A DNA stretch of 41,322 nt from Phormidium sp. FACHB-1136 (GTDB lineage: Bacteria; Cyanobacteriota; Cyanobacteriia; Phormidesmidales; Phormidesmidaceae). The translations under genes were made by a program, and so were the position numbers. Shown one piece after another: positions 15,626 through 24,460 of the stretch. Location of the stretch: assembly GCF_014697375.1 (NCBI RefSeq), contig NZ_JACJRS010000048.1, forward strand, positions 1 through 41,322, given 5' to 3'. The notes under the pieces are model-generated. The model was not told the origin of the DNA. It saw nothing but the letters and a program-made list of their open reading frames with translations, and ran no database searches. How positions within the stretch are numbered: position 1 is the first letter of the stretch; every line of letters begins with the position of its first letter.

Positions 15626-16594
15626 ATGGGCCATGTTCCTGCCGATTCCGATGCCCCAGATCGCCACCTGTCGGCTACGGTCATCATGCCGCCAGCGGAG
15701 ATGACATCGCCCAGAACTCAAGGATCTCCTAAGCATTGGCCAGGGGATAGGGATGGATTAGGAGAACAGGCCGATGGGGCGCACTGGCCAGAGGATGGGT
15801 TTGCCAGAATCACGCCCCCTAGGGATTTTCCGCCTGCCATGTCTTCCCATGGCATCAAGCCTCAACCCAAACCGAAGCCATTGATGAAACCCTGGTGGTG
15901 GCTATGGCCCCTGGGGCAAATGGTGATCGGCGGCACTGTAGCGGTGGGTCTGGTGATGGGGGTGGGGGTTTTGCGGTCGGGGCAGCAATTTTTGCAGGCC
16001 GTCCCCACACTGTTTATTCCGGCGGTAACGGAACCGGAGGTGGATGTGCGTACCGTGGTGGTGCAGCAACTCCGGGGGGCAAGTGAACTGACAACGGCGA
16101 TTTTTGCCATGGAGGCCGTCGTTCCGGCCCAAAGCGACCGCACTCTAGCGGGTTACGTGATCGGCTCTACCAACCTGCTCTACCTGGCCTACGGGGAGGT
16201 GCGGGCCGGGGTGGATCTGTCGCAAATTACCGTAGATGACGTGCAGCTTGAGGGGGAATCGGCCATTCGCGTTACCCTGCCGCCGCCGCAACTGTTGGAT
16301 AGCAAGCTGGATGTGGGCAAGTCCACCGTCTACGACTATGACCGGGGCTGGCTGGGCCTAGGGCCAGATAATGCCCCCCAACTGCAAGCCCTGGCCCAAC
16401 AGGAGGCACTCCAGAAAATCGAAGCCGCCGCCTGCACCACGGGTTTGCTAAATGAGGCCAACCGCCGCGCCGAAGTGACCGTGGGCCAGCTTTTGTCTAC
16501 CGCAGGGTTTGAGTCCGTCACCATTACCACCCAGCCGCCCGCCGCCTGTGCAGACCCCGCAAATAGCGATACAGTGATACCGGGTCAGAACTGA
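15626..16594 (+). CDS. DUF4230 domain protein, membrane-anchored
   Basis: About 322 residues from ATG at 15626, which has GAGG eight bases upstream. A long polar, probably disordered N-terminus precedes one membrane helix (WLWPLGQMVIGGTVAVGLVM). The DUF4230 region follows: VVVQQLRGASELTTAIFAME, GEVRAGVDLSQITVDDVQLE and AIRVTLPPPQLLDSKLDVGK, ending with a helix and AEVTVGQLLSTAGFESVTI. Function is unknown; the family is membrane-anchored with the domain outside. A later ATG at 15839 would remove most of the disordered stretch and is a real alternative start. Confidence 0.75.
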   Translation: MGHVPADSDAPDRHLSATVIMPPAEMTSPRTQGSPKHWPGDRDGLGEQADGAHWPEDGFARITPPRDFPPAMSSHGIKPQPKPKPLMKPWWWLWPLGQMVIGGTVAVGLVMGVGVLRSGQQFLQAVPTLFIPAVTEPEVDVRTVVVQQLRGASELTTAIFAMEAVVPAQSDRTLAGYVIGSTNLLYLAYGEVRAGVDLSQITVDDVQLEGESAIRVTLPPPQLLDSKLDVGKSTVYDYDRGWLGLGPDNAPQLQALAQQEALQKIEAAACTTGLLNEANRRAEVTVGQLLSTAGFESVTITTQPPAACADPANSDTVIPGQN

Positions 16595-16627
16595 TCCCCG
16601 ATATTCAAGGCTGCTAAGAGGACACCC

Positions 16628-17431
16628 ATGCTAGCGCTGTACCAGTTTGAAGCCTCCACCTACGCGGAGAAAGTTCGTCTCATCCTCGATTACAAGCAAC
16701 TGCCCTACCAAAAGGTAGAAGTTACCCCTGGCGTAGGTCAGGTTGAAGTCTTCCAAATGTCGGGCCAGCGCCAGGTGCCTGTGCTTAAGGATGGCGACCA
16801 GATTATTCCCGACTCCACCGCTATTGCCCTGCACCTAGAGCGCACCTATCCCGACCGCGCTATTCTGCCCACCGATCCCAAGCAGCGGGGGCTGTGCCTC
16901 GCCATGGAAAGCTGGGCCGATGAGGCGATTGTGCCCAACGCCCGCAAGGTGATGATCGGTGCCTTTAAGCAGCACCCCAACTTCCGTACCGCATTATTAC
17001 CCACCGCCACCCCCGACCTGCTGCGGAACCTGGTGGGTGCCCTACCGGGGGATATTTTGAATCTGGTGGGCACCGGGGTCGGCTTTGGGCCAGATGACAT
17101 CAAAGTTGCCGCCACTGCCCTCAAGCACGATCTAGAGGCGCTGTGCCTGATGCTGGAAAACAGCCCCTACCTGTTGGGAAGCCAGCCCACCCTGGCGGAT
17201 TTCGCCGTGGCCGCCGCCACCATGTACCTCAAGTTCCCCGACCGTCAGTATGTCGATCTGCCGGAGGGCATTTGCGGCAAGGGCGTGCCCGGTTTGGCCG
17301 ATGTGCCCGAATACCAAGTCTTCTTCGACTGGCGGGATCGGCTCTACAGCGAGTTTCGCACCCCCCGCACCGACGTACCGCCTCCATCGGCCTCCAGTGC
17401 CAGCGGCCCTACCCCCATCAGCATCGACTAG
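16628..17431 (+). CDS. Glutathione S-transferase family protein
   Basis: 267 residues. The N-terminal thioredoxin-like domain begins LALYQFEASTYAEKVRLILD, with RQVPVLKDGDQIIPDSTAIA as the glutathione-binding cis-Pro and Ser region. The C-terminal all-helical domain contains LLGSQPTLADFAVAAATMYL, the conserved GST N-cap/hydrophobic staple pattern. The active residue is probably the Ser/Thr in STYAEK, but substrate cannot be predicted. The 3' end is Pro/Ser-rich. The stop is five bases before the next ATG, so it is likely in an operon with the glcE-like gene. Confidence 0.88.
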   Translation: MLALYQFEASTYAEKVRLILDYKQLPYQKVEVTPGVGQVEVFQMSGQRQVPVLKDGDQIIPDSTAIALHLERTYPDRAILPTDPKQRGLCLAMESWADEAIVPNARKVMIGAFKQHPNFRTALLPTATPDLLRNLVGALPGDILNLVGTGVGFGPDDIKVAATALKHDLEALCLMLENSPYLLGSQPTLADFAVAAATMYLKFPDRQYVDLPEGICGKGVPGLADVPEYQVFFDWRDRLYSEFRTPRTDVPPPSASSASGPTPISID

Positions 17432-17436
17432 CGCCC

Positions 17437-18756
17437 ATGGCCGACCTCGTTAGCACCCTCACCGCCCTGCTTGGGGCTGAATCCGTCAATTCCCAAGAGC
17501 AAATCGCCGCCGAGCTAGGAACTGCCCTAGCCCAGGTGACGGCAGATCGCACCCTGCCCCAAGCTGTGGTTTACCCCACCAGCGAAGCCCAACTGGCGGA
17601 GGTGATGGCCTGTGCCCACCAAAACCAGTGGCGGGTGTTGCCCTGTGGCAATGGCAGCAAGATCACCTGGGGCGGTTTGGCTGAAGGGGTTGACCTAGTG
17701 ATTAGCACCGCCCGCCTGAATCAGATCATCGACCATGCCGTGGGGGATATGACCCTCACCGCCCAGGCGGGGCTAACCTTGGCGGAACTGGCCCCAAAAC
17801 TAGCTGCTGTTAACCAATTCCTCCCCTTAGATCCGGCCTATCCCGACCGCTCTACCCTGGGCGGCATCGTGGCCACGGGGGGTGCGGGTTCTCTGCGCCA
17901 GCGCTACGGCGGCGTGCGAGATATGTTGATCGGCCTCTCGGTGGTGCGCTACGACGGCCAAGTGGCCAAGGCCGGGGGACGGGTGGTGAAAAACGTGGCC
18001 GGATACGACCTGATGAAGCTGTTCACGGGTTCCTACGGCAGCTTGGGCGTGATTTCCCAACTCACCTTCCGCCTGTTTCCAGTGCAGGAAACCTCAAAAA
18101 CCCTGGTGATTTCTGGGAATATTGCCGAAATTCAGGCCCTCACCGCCGCCGTGCGTCGCTCATCGCTGACTCCTGTGGCCCTAGACCTGCTCTCCCCCAC
18201 CCTCGCCGCTGCCCTGGGTAGCCCAGAATCCTTCACCCTCGCGGCCCGGTTCCAGTCCATCGCCCCTGGGGTAGAGGAACAGTTAACCGTCCTGCGCCAG
18301 ATCATTCCCGCCGGATTAGACATCAAAGAATTGGCGGCAACCGAAGATCAATCGTTCTGGAATCAGGCGAATCACCACCTCTTTCCGGCAGAGACGACTG
18401 AATCGGCTACCGTAAAAGCCAAGGTTGGCCTGCTGCCCATCACCGCCTGCGACCTGTTAGCCCAACTCCAGCAGATCGATCCCGACAACCTGACCCGCCT
18501 CCACGCCAGCAGTGGCATTGGTACGGTATGTCTAGACGCAGATACCGCTACCCCCGATCTGCTCAAAAAACTGCGGTCTGTTTGTACGGGGTCTCAAGGC
18601 TACCTCGTGCTGCTGGAGGCATCTCCCGACCTCAAGCAAGCCTGCGATGTTTGGGGCGATGTTGGCCCAGCCCTAGCCCTAATGAAGGCCATCAAAACCC
18701 AGTTTGACCCCGAACAAAAACTCAGCCCAGGCCGCTTTGTGGGAGGGCTGTCGTAG
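17437..18756 (+). CDS. glcE: FAD-binding oxidoreductase, glycolate dehydrogenase subunit GlcE-like
   Basis: 439 residues from ATG at 17437. The FAD-binding PCMH domain shows WRVLPCGNGSKITWGG, PAYPDRSTLGGIVATGG and RYGGVRDMLIGLSVVRYDGQ, then VVKNVAGYDLMKLFTGSYGS and the C-terminal FDPEQKLSPGRFVGG. This is the pattern of GlcE, the second FAD subunit of glycolate dehydrogenase, which recycles photorespiratory glycolate in cyanobacteria. glcD and glcF are not adjacent. The frame can be read upstream into the GST gene, but that region is coded in the GST frame, so the ATG at 17437 is preferred. Confidence 0.85.
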   Translation: MADLVSTLTALLGAESVNSQEQIAAELGTALAQVTADRTLPQAVVYPTSEAQLAEVMACAHQNQWRVLPCGNGSKITWGGLAEGVDLVISTARLNQIIDHAVGDMTLTAQAGLTLAELAPKLAAVNQFLPLDPAYPDRSTLGGIVATGGAGSLRQRYGGVRDMLIGLSVVRYDGQVAKAGGRVVKNVAGYDLMKLFTGSYGSLGVISQLTFRLFPVQETSKTLVISGNIAEIQALTAAVRRSSLTPVALDLLSPTLAAALGSPESFTLAARFQSIAPGVEEQLTVLRQIIPAGLDIKELAATEDQSFWNQANHHLFPAETTESATVKAKVGLLPITACDLLAQLQQIDPDNLTRLHASSGIGTVCLDADTATPDLLKKLRSVCTGSQGYLVLLEASPDLKQACDVWGDVGPALALMKAIKTQFDPEQKLSPGRFVGGLS

Positions 18757-18765
18757 AAGCCACAA

Positions 18766-18796
18766 CAGTAGGGGCGAGGTAACCTCGCCCCTACTG
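18766..18796. repeat. Perfect palindromic hairpin repeat
   Basis: Arms CAGTAGGGGCGAGG and CCTCGCCCCTACTG around TAA, ten bases past the glcE-like stop. It is a very stable hairpin without a T tract, so it is more like a dispersed cyanobacterial palindromic repeat than a classical terminator, though it may still end or protect transcripts of the two convergent genes. Confidence 0.8.
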
Positions 18797-18845
18797 GGTT
18801 AATCAGGGTGTAGTGCAAGCGATTGGACGCTGCCAAGAACAGAGC

Positions 18846-19127
18846 CTAATCAATGCGCTCGATTTGCCAGAGAATTTGGTTGCCTTCGCGGCGCACACGG
18901 GAAACAGACCAGTTCCGCCAATGCCAAAGTTCGCCCCGGCTAGTCACGGCGCTGGCATTTACATCCATCAAATCCGCCAGTTCGGAACTGGTGATGAGAT
19001 AGCCCTGCTTGGCGATTTCATCGGCAATTTGCAGGGTCTCTAGGGCATTACGTAGCGTTTCCACCCTTTCTTGACGGGGCAATAGTTCAGAGTTTTCGCT
19101 AGTCAGGGAAGCACCAGAATCCGCCAT
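18846..19127 (-). CDS. Small conserved protein with helix-turn-helix-like segment
   Basis: 93 residues. The middle, GYLITSSELADLMDVNASAV followed by TSRGELWHWRNWSVSRVRRE, looks like a winged helix: two helices with a turn (SSELADLMDVNASAVTSRG), then a basic, Trp-rich beta segment and ILWQIERID. I think this is a cyanobacteria-specific family of unknown function; DNA binding is an inference. It stands alone on the minus strand between convergent and divergent neighbours. Confidence 0.65.
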   Translation of the reverse strand: MADSGASLTSENSELLPRQERVETLRNALETLQIADEIAKQGYLITSSELADLMDVNASAVTSRGELWHWRNWSVSRVRREGNQILWQIERID

Positions 19128-19248
19128 GGTAGAGATAATTTCAACGCTTAAAAAACCAAGCTAAATTCTACCCTCTTCCCTAGGCATTGGGGAGAAGCCA
19201 TCCGAACAAATTATCTTCTCTTTGTATTGAATTAAGCCAGAAATATCC

Positions 19249-20838
19249 TTAATAGCCGTAATCCCACCGAGCCCGATAGCCCCGCATGTCGATATGGGTG
19301 AAGACGGTGGAACTGGCTAGCCCCCCTCGGTTGCCCCACCAGGGACTAAGGCGGGCATAGACGTTGAAACAACTGACCCCGGCAATGACAAAATCCACCG
19401 CATCACCAGACAGATGGCGAGAAAACCGGGCTCCTCCTACGGCGGCGTTGGTGGCCGGGTCGCGATACCAGGAGTTGATGCGGATGGGCCGATTGCCATA
19501 CATTTGGCGGATTTCCTCCATCACCCGCGCCACCTTGAGGATACCCTGCACCACCTGGGCGTTGGCGGGTTTGCGATAGTAGCCCGTGGCTCGGTTGACG
19601 TGGAGGGCTTCGGCCCAGGTGAAGTTGCCCCGCTGGCCGTACTGGTTAACAGGATGGATGGGATCGTTGGAGTAGTAGGTGCCTCGGTATCCAGGTAGGG
19701 TGATCTGAATGCCTCGATCCACGGGGGTGGCCGCTACCCTGACGGGGCCGCTGGGGGAGGGGCCGCTGGGGAAGGTGTTTCCGGTGGCTGGGGCGATGCC
19801 GCTATCGTTGGGGTTGTTGCCGAGGCTAGTCCCCTCGATTTCAATGTCGGGCACGTAGGCGAACCAGGTGGTTAGGTTCTTTGGCCCCAGGAAGGCTCCC
19901 TGGAGGGCCACCCGCACATGGTTATCGGCGGGCTGGGCATAGGAGTTGACGAGAAAGACGGTGCCCTTTTTGACCAACACCTTGTCATCGCTGGCGAGTT
20001 GGTTGGATTGAATCGGCTGGGTTTTGAAGACGGTGTCCCCTTTGACCCGTAACAGTTCTCGTTTGCCCTCAATCTTCACGTCAGGTTTATACACAAACCA
20101 TTCCCGTCTGGATTCGCGCTCCGTGGGGGCCTCGGCTAGCTCAATTTCGGCATGATCGCCAGCGGCGGGTTTGTTGTTAATGAGATGGAACCGGGTGCCG
20201 GACGGAACCGCCAACACACTGTTGGCCGGAAGTTGGGAGGAATCCTTGGGTTCTCGCTTGAAGACCGTGTTGCGCGTCACCGTGAGGCTAATGTCGGTGA
20301 TCATTTCCACATCGGGCGCAGAGACCCACCAGGTTTTCTGGGGCTGGCTGCCTAGGGTGGGTTCCCGCAGTTCCACCTGCCACTGGTTATCGCCCAAATC
20401 CACATAGTATTGAATATCCAGGATGGTGCCCTGGGTTAGCAGCACCTTATCCACCTCGGCGAGGCGGTCGGCGGGTAGGGGTTGTCGTCGCACGTAGGTG
20501 GCTTTTTTCACCCGCAGTTTGGCCCCGGCATTGGGGCGGCTGGCCCCCGGTGTGCCTGTTCCAGCATCGGGATCAGCAGGGTCAAGGTCGTCCTCCTCGT
20601 CCTCGGCAGCACCGGAACTGGGGGAACCCATGCGATCCGGCTCTGGGCCACCTGCACCCACGGAAACCGTCATGGCTAGGGGGGCATCGGGCCGCAAAAA
20701 CCACTGCCGCATCCCCTCCACATTGAGCACCTGTTCCTTGGGGTTGCCGGAGGAAGGCCGCTTTTGGATCCGGGAAATCCACTGATTACCCTGCATCAGA
20801 TAGATGGCTTCATCGGTTTCCTTTACCCAGGTACCCAT
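19249..20838 (-). CDS. Peptidase M15-type protein with three tandem beta modules
   Basis: 529 residues from ATG at 20838 (GAGG upstream). The C-terminal domain is a D-Ala-D-Ala carboxypeptidase-like M15 (M15_3) fold: INSWYRDPATNAAVGGARFS, the HLSGDAVD metal motif (H475, D482) and THIDMRG (H515). Residues 108-336 hold three similar ~75-residue modules (108-180, 185-257, 263-336), each with a pattern like L-x-V-x-x-x-T-V-F-K, VL-x-x-x-GT-x-F, and W-F/V-x-x-PD. They look like SH3-type wall- or ligand-binding repeats. No classical signal peptide is seen, so export is unclear. A linker rich in Asp/Gly precedes the modules. Confidence 0.82.
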   Translation of the reverse strand: MGTWVKETDEAIYLMQGNQWISRIQKRPSSGNPKEQVLNVEGMRQWFLRPDAPLAMTVSVGAGGPEPDRMGSPSSGAAEDEEDDLDPADPDAGTGTPGASRPNAGAKLRVKKATYVRRQPLPADRLAEVDKVLLTQGTILDIQYYVDLGDNQWQVELREPTLGSQPQKTWWVSAPDVEMITDISLTVTRNTVFKREPKDSSQLPANSVLAVPSGTRFHLINNKPAAGDHAEIELAEAPTERESRREWFVYKPDVKIEGKRELLRVKGDTVFKTQPIQSNQLASDDKVLVKKGTVFLVNSYAQPADNHVRVALQGAFLGPKNLTTWFAYVPDIEIEGTSLGNNPNDSGIAPATGNTFPSGPSPSGPVRVAATPVDRGIQITLPGYRGTYYSNDPIHPVNQYGQRGNFTWAEALHVNRATGYYRKPANAQVVQGILKVARVMEEIRQMYGNRPIRINSWYRDPATNAAVGGARFSRHLSGDAVDFVIAGVSCFNVYARLSPWWGNRGGLASSTVFTHIDMRGYRARWDYGY

Positions 20839-21180
20839 GGTCAGTCCTCGCAACGTCTCGCAAAATACCGTGCTGCGCCGGGATACACCCCATCCCTCGC
20901 CCTGAATGAATATTAGGATCGAATGTGAGATCTGGCGCAAGATTTGACCGAACTTGCCGACCCTCAGATTCAAGGGGGGGATCCTTTTCTTAAAAACTGT
21001 GTCTCTGAATACAGAAGGGTTTCGATCTCAGAACATTTACGGTAAGCTGGCTAAACGGTTGCGGAAAGGTATCGCTGAATACCAATCGTCCCAGATTCCG
21101 GTCAGTTCCCTGGCGGTGATTGGGTACCCATTGCCACCGTTGCCCTCCCTTCACCCCCTTACGCCCAGAGGAGATTCACC

Positions 21181-21480
21181 ATGTCTGAGTACGCCATCAA
21201 CACCGGAGATGTGGTTAAGCTAGCCCAGCCCTACCGCCCCAACGATTGGGCCACCCAGCAACCGACGGACTGGCCCGGTTTTGAGTATGGCCTCGTGGCC
21301 GAATTTGAAGACGACGATCATGTATCCCTATTCCTCTACGACCGGGATGGGCAGTTGTTCGTGAGCCGTCAAAATCCAGCCCGATCCTTGCTGGTACCCA
21401 CCATGGTGGACTTCTCCTTCGACCAACTAGAGCGCTACGAAGCCCTCATCGATGTCGGCACTTTCTGGGATGGCCTGTAG
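21181..21480 (+). CDS. Conserved small protein, unknown function
   Basis: 99 residues. It begins MSEYAINTGDVVKLAQPYRP and continues WPGFEYGLVAEFEDDDHVSL and FDQLERYEALIDVGTFWDGL. The GDVVKL opening followed by short strands resembles small SH3-like beta proteins, but no domain is assigned. A strong ribosome site (AGAGGAG) precedes the ATG. It is transcribed alone, with a rhomboid gene converging from the right. Confidence 0.65.
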   Translation: MSEYAINTGDVVKLAQPYRPNDWATQQPTDWPGFEYGLVAEFEDDDHVSLFLYDRDGQLFVSRQNPARSLLVPTMVDFSFDQLERYEALIDVGTFWDGL

Positions 21481-21560
21481 GCTATTTCCTTAAAACCTCC
21501 TGCCCAAAACCTGCTGCCAAGATCCCCCCCGGTTTCTGATCCAGATCCCCCTGCAATTTT

Positions 21561-22253
21561 CTAGGAAGCGTGGGGTTCGCGGTAGACCCCATAGGCCGCG
21601 AAAATACCGATGAGAAAGCCAAACAAATGCCCCCACCAGGCCACCATCGGGTGAGTGGGAAACATCCCCCAAATAAAGTAGCTGTAGTTCACCAGCACGA
21701 ACACTGAAATCAGCAGCGGCACCACCCGCCGCTCTAGCCAACCGATGAACAGCAGATAGCCAAACAGGGTATACACCACACCACTGAGGCCATGGACGCT
21801 ATTGGGGCCAAGCAACCAAGACGCCACGCCGCCGCCCAGCCAGCCCAGCAGTAGCACCATCCAATAGTCGCGCCGACTTTTGGCCAAAATCAGCCAGCTA
21901 AAGATGACAAACCCGATACTGTTGCCGATCAGGTGGGGGAAGCCGCTATGGGAAATAGCCGACAGGAAAATGCCGGGAATGCCCTCCAGGCTGCGCGGGT
22001 GCAGGGGCAAATTCCACCCTCCGCCAAACAACACCTGATCGATAATTTCCTGCGTCCAGGGAATCATCAACAGTTGTAACGGCAGCAACGCATTGGCCTT
22101 CCATCGATCTAGCCAACCCTGCGAGGAGGACGGGGCCGGAGATTCAGTGCGCGGTGGGTGGCCACCCGTGGGGCGAGGGCTGGATTGCGTCAATTCCAGT
22201 TCGGTCTCAATGCGGCGAAGTCTGGCTTGCAGGTCGGCATCGTCTAAGGTCAT
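21561..22253 (-). CDS. Rhomboid family intramembrane serine protease
   Basis: 230 residues. A 60-residue cytoplasmic N-terminus with a short coiled coil (LQARLRRIETELELTQ) precedes six or so membrane segments. The catalytic dyad is visible: S157 in VHGLSGVVYTLFGY and H209 in WWGHLFGFLIG. The oxyanion HxxxN is HLIGN (H107, N111). It cleaves membrane proteins within the bilayer. The ATG at 22253 is preferred to a TTG four codons upstream. Substrate is unknown. It is divergent from sipA. Confidence 0.9.
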   Translation of the reverse strand: MTLDDADLQARLRRIETELELTQSSPRPTGGHPPRTESPAPSSSQGWLDRWKANALLPLQLLMIPWTQEIIDQVLFGGGWNLPLHPRSLEGIPGIFLSAISHSGFPHLIGNSIGFVIFSWLILAKSRRDYWMVLLLGWLGGGVASWLLGPNSVHGLSGVVYTLFGYLLFIGWLERRVVPLLISVFVLVNYSYFIWGMFPTHPMVAWWGHLFGFLIGIFAAYGVYREPHAS

Positions 22254-22452
22254 GGCTGGCCCCAATTCAGGCTGGCAAGGGTAAGGCGGACAAACGGTGG
22301 AAAACCTACCGCTAGCCTAGCGCTTTCCTGATGGCCATGACCACAGGGAATCCCCGTCCTTGGCCCATCCCCACTTCAGATCACACCCTCTAGAACACAC
22401 CATGGCGTCCTATGCTGGGCAATGAGTGAATCGGTGAACAAGAGGGGCAACG

Positions 22453-22680
22453 ATGGCTAATGAGTTTTCCGTGGGAGATCAGGTGAGGTTGGTCGCTCTG
22501 CCGCCCTACCTCAAAACCGCCGACCCCATGCCGATGCTGCGTCCCCCAGATTTGCTGCAAGTGGGCGATGTGGGCTTGGTGCTAGATCGGCGTCCCGGTG
22601 GCTACTGGGGCGTCCGCTTTGACCGGGGCGCTTTTTTGGTTGACAGCCAATATCTGGCCCCTGCCCAACTCAACGCCTAG
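22453..22680 (+). CDS. sipA: SipA, regulatory partner of NblS (DUF3148)
   Basis: 75 residues. The segments FSVGDQVRLVALPPYLKTAD, PMPMLRPPDLLQVGDVGLVL and DRRPGGYWGVRFDRGAFLVD match the DUF3148/SipA family along the whole length. SipA is an SH3-like protein that binds the NblS (DspA) histidine kinase and stimulates its autophosphorylation, affecting light- and nutrient-stress genes including nblA. nblA itself lies 13.5 kb upstream, not in an operon with it. The start ATG at 22453 is 4 bases after an AGAGGGGCAACG stretch, acceptable as a ribosome site. Confidence 0.93.
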   Translation: MANEFSVGDQVRLVALPPYLKTADPMPMLRPPDLLQVGDVGLVLDRRPGGYWGVRFDRGAFLVDSQYLAPAQLNA

Positions 22681-22856
22681 AGGATGACTCGACCCCAGGG
22701 ATGGCAACCCCACAGGACTGGCACCCAGTGATGGCGACCCCAACGAATCCATGCCGGAAAACTCACTTTGTGAATAGCCTCTAAGATCCATTGCTATCTT
22801 GTTGCAGCGTGGGTAATCTTCGGCATAATCGGGGACAGGTTTGCAAAGGTTTCACC

Positions 22857-24269
22857 ATGGCACTGCGTTTCATTTCGCTACTGGGACTGGCTGGACTGTG
22901 CTTCATTGCGTGGCTGGGGTCGGAGGATCGGCGACGGGTGCCCTGGAAGATTATCCAGTGGGGTATTGGGGTTCAGTTGGTGGTGGGTTTGATGATTTTC
23001 CTGCTGCCCATCAGCCGCGATGCCGTGGTGTGGCTGAGTGGGTTGTTGAATGGGTTAATTGATGCCTCCGATGCCGGGGCGCGGTTCCTGTTTGGCAACA
23101 TTCTGGTACCCCCAGCCATCCCTGCTGGCCCCGCCGGGGCCGGACGCTGGATTGCCCGTGCCCTAACCGATCCCTTTGTGCCCGTGCCGGGGGATCGACT
23201 GGGAGCGGCGAATTTAGATTTGGGCTACATCTTCGCCTTTCGGTCGTTGCCGCAGGTGGTATTCTTTTCCGCTATTTTTTCGCTGCTGTATAACCTGGGG
23301 GCCATTCAGCCCGTGGTGAGGGTGTTTGCGCGGTTCTTTCGGTGGGCCATGGGCATTAGCGGAGCCGAGGCGCTGGCGGGGGCCGCGAACATTTTTGTGG
23401 GCATCGAGTCGGCCATTGCCATTAAGCCCTTTTTGGAACGCATGACCCGCAGCGAACTCTGCGCCATTCTGGCCTCTATGTTTGGGTCGATTGCATCTAC
23501 GGTACTGGGGCTCTATGCGGGCTTTTTGCGGGGCACGTTTCCCTCCATTGCCGGACACCTGATGGCGGCTTCGGTGCTGACCATTCCCGCCGCCTTTGTG
23601 ATGGCCAAAATTTTGGTGCCGGAAACCGAGGAGCCGGAAACCCTGGGCCAAGTGCCCGCCGTAGACATGGCCGAAGAGGAACGTCAAAGCCCCATGGATA
23701 GCCTCATCCTCGGCGCACTGGACGGGGTAAAAATGGCCACGGGCATTGCCGCCGCCCTGATCGCCATTTTGGGCTTGATTGCCCTATTGAATATCATCTT
23801 TGCCCAATTGGCCCAGTTGTCTGGCAGTTCCTTTTTCCTGTGGCGAGCCATTGGCCAGGTGTTTCAGGTCGTCACGCTCCAAAACATGATGGGAGCGATT
23901 TTCTTACCCCTAACGTTTTTGACGGGCGTGTCCCTGGATTGGCAAGAACTCTGGATTTCCTCGCAGTTAATCGGTAGTCGATTCTTGGAAACCGCCATCC
24001 CTCCCTACATCGCCCTGGGGAAATTCTCGCAAGATGGCACCCTCAGCGACCGAGCCCTGGTGATTGTTAGCTATGTGCTCTGTGGCTTTGCGCACCTGCC
24101 CTCGGTGGGAATTTTTGTGGGTGGCTTATCGGGGATTGTGCCCTCCCGCCGCCACGAAATCAGCGAACTAGCCTGGAAAGCCCTCTGGGCAGGAACCTTG
24201 GCGACCCTGATGACGGGCTGCATCGCTGGCATCTTTTTCTATGAAGGGGCCGCAGTTCTGGGGCGCTAG
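22857..24269 (+). CDS. nupC: NupC-family concentrative nucleoside transporter
   Basis: 470 residues with about ten membrane segments. Conserved CNT blocks are FAFRSLPQVVFFSAIFSLLY, GISGAEALAGAANIFVGIES, ERMTRSELCAILASMFGSIA and MMGAIFLPLTFLTGVS with SYVLCGFAHLPSVGIFVGGL. These bind nucleoside and sodium or protons in CNT transporters. An extra loop near 83-108 (VPPAIPAGPAGAGRWIARAL) is compatible with the family. The ATG at 22857 is used; frames upstream include non-coding sequence. It probably imports nucleosides for salvage. Confidence 0.88.
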   Translation: MALRFISLLGLAGLCFIAWLGSEDRRRVPWKIIQWGIGVQLVVGLMIFLLPISRDAVVWLSGLLNGLIDASDAGARFLFGNILVPPAIPAGPAGAGRWIARALTDPFVPVPGDRLGAANLDLGYIFAFRSLPQVVFFSAIFSLLYNLGAIQPVVRVFARFFRWAMGISGAEALAGAANIFVGIESAIAIKPFLERMTRSELCAILASMFGSIASTVLGLYAGFLRGTFPSIAGHLMAASVLTIPAAFVMAKILVPETEEPETLGQVPAVDMAEEERQSPMDSLILGALDGVKMATGIAAALIAILGLIALLNIIFAQLAQLSGSSFFLWRAIGQVFQVVTLQNMMGAIFLPLTFLTGVSLDWQELWISSQLIGSRFLETAIPPYIALGKFSQDGTLSDRALVIVSYVLCGFAHLPSVGIFVGGLSGIVPSRRHEISELAWKALWAGTLATLMTGCIAGIFFYEGAAVLGR

Positions 24270-24460
24270 GGGAATTTCAGTGAAGGACAACGGCGGTGAT
24301 GACGGTCACTCCGTAAAATTAGTGTTGACGGAAATCACAGACCAGAACCAGAAAACTTCATTACTATAAAAAGAATCCTACTCATCATCCTGATAGCGTT
24401 GCTCTACGGCAGAATTGACTGGTTATACCTGCCCACGTTCCTTTTGATACCTAAAGATTC

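Noticed and set aside
17143-17436. Long upstream extension of the glcE-like gene
   Set aside because: The frame is open, but this stretch is coded by the GST gene in another frame, and the GlcE family starts at the ATG at 17437.
18766-18796. Rho-independent terminator after glcE
   Set aside because: Very stable palindrome but no T tract; kept as a dispersed repeat.
22582-22791. Leftward frame with Ser/Gly/Leu-rich repeats over the sipA end
   Set aside because: It is the antisense of sipA and of short GATGGC repeats; a shadow.
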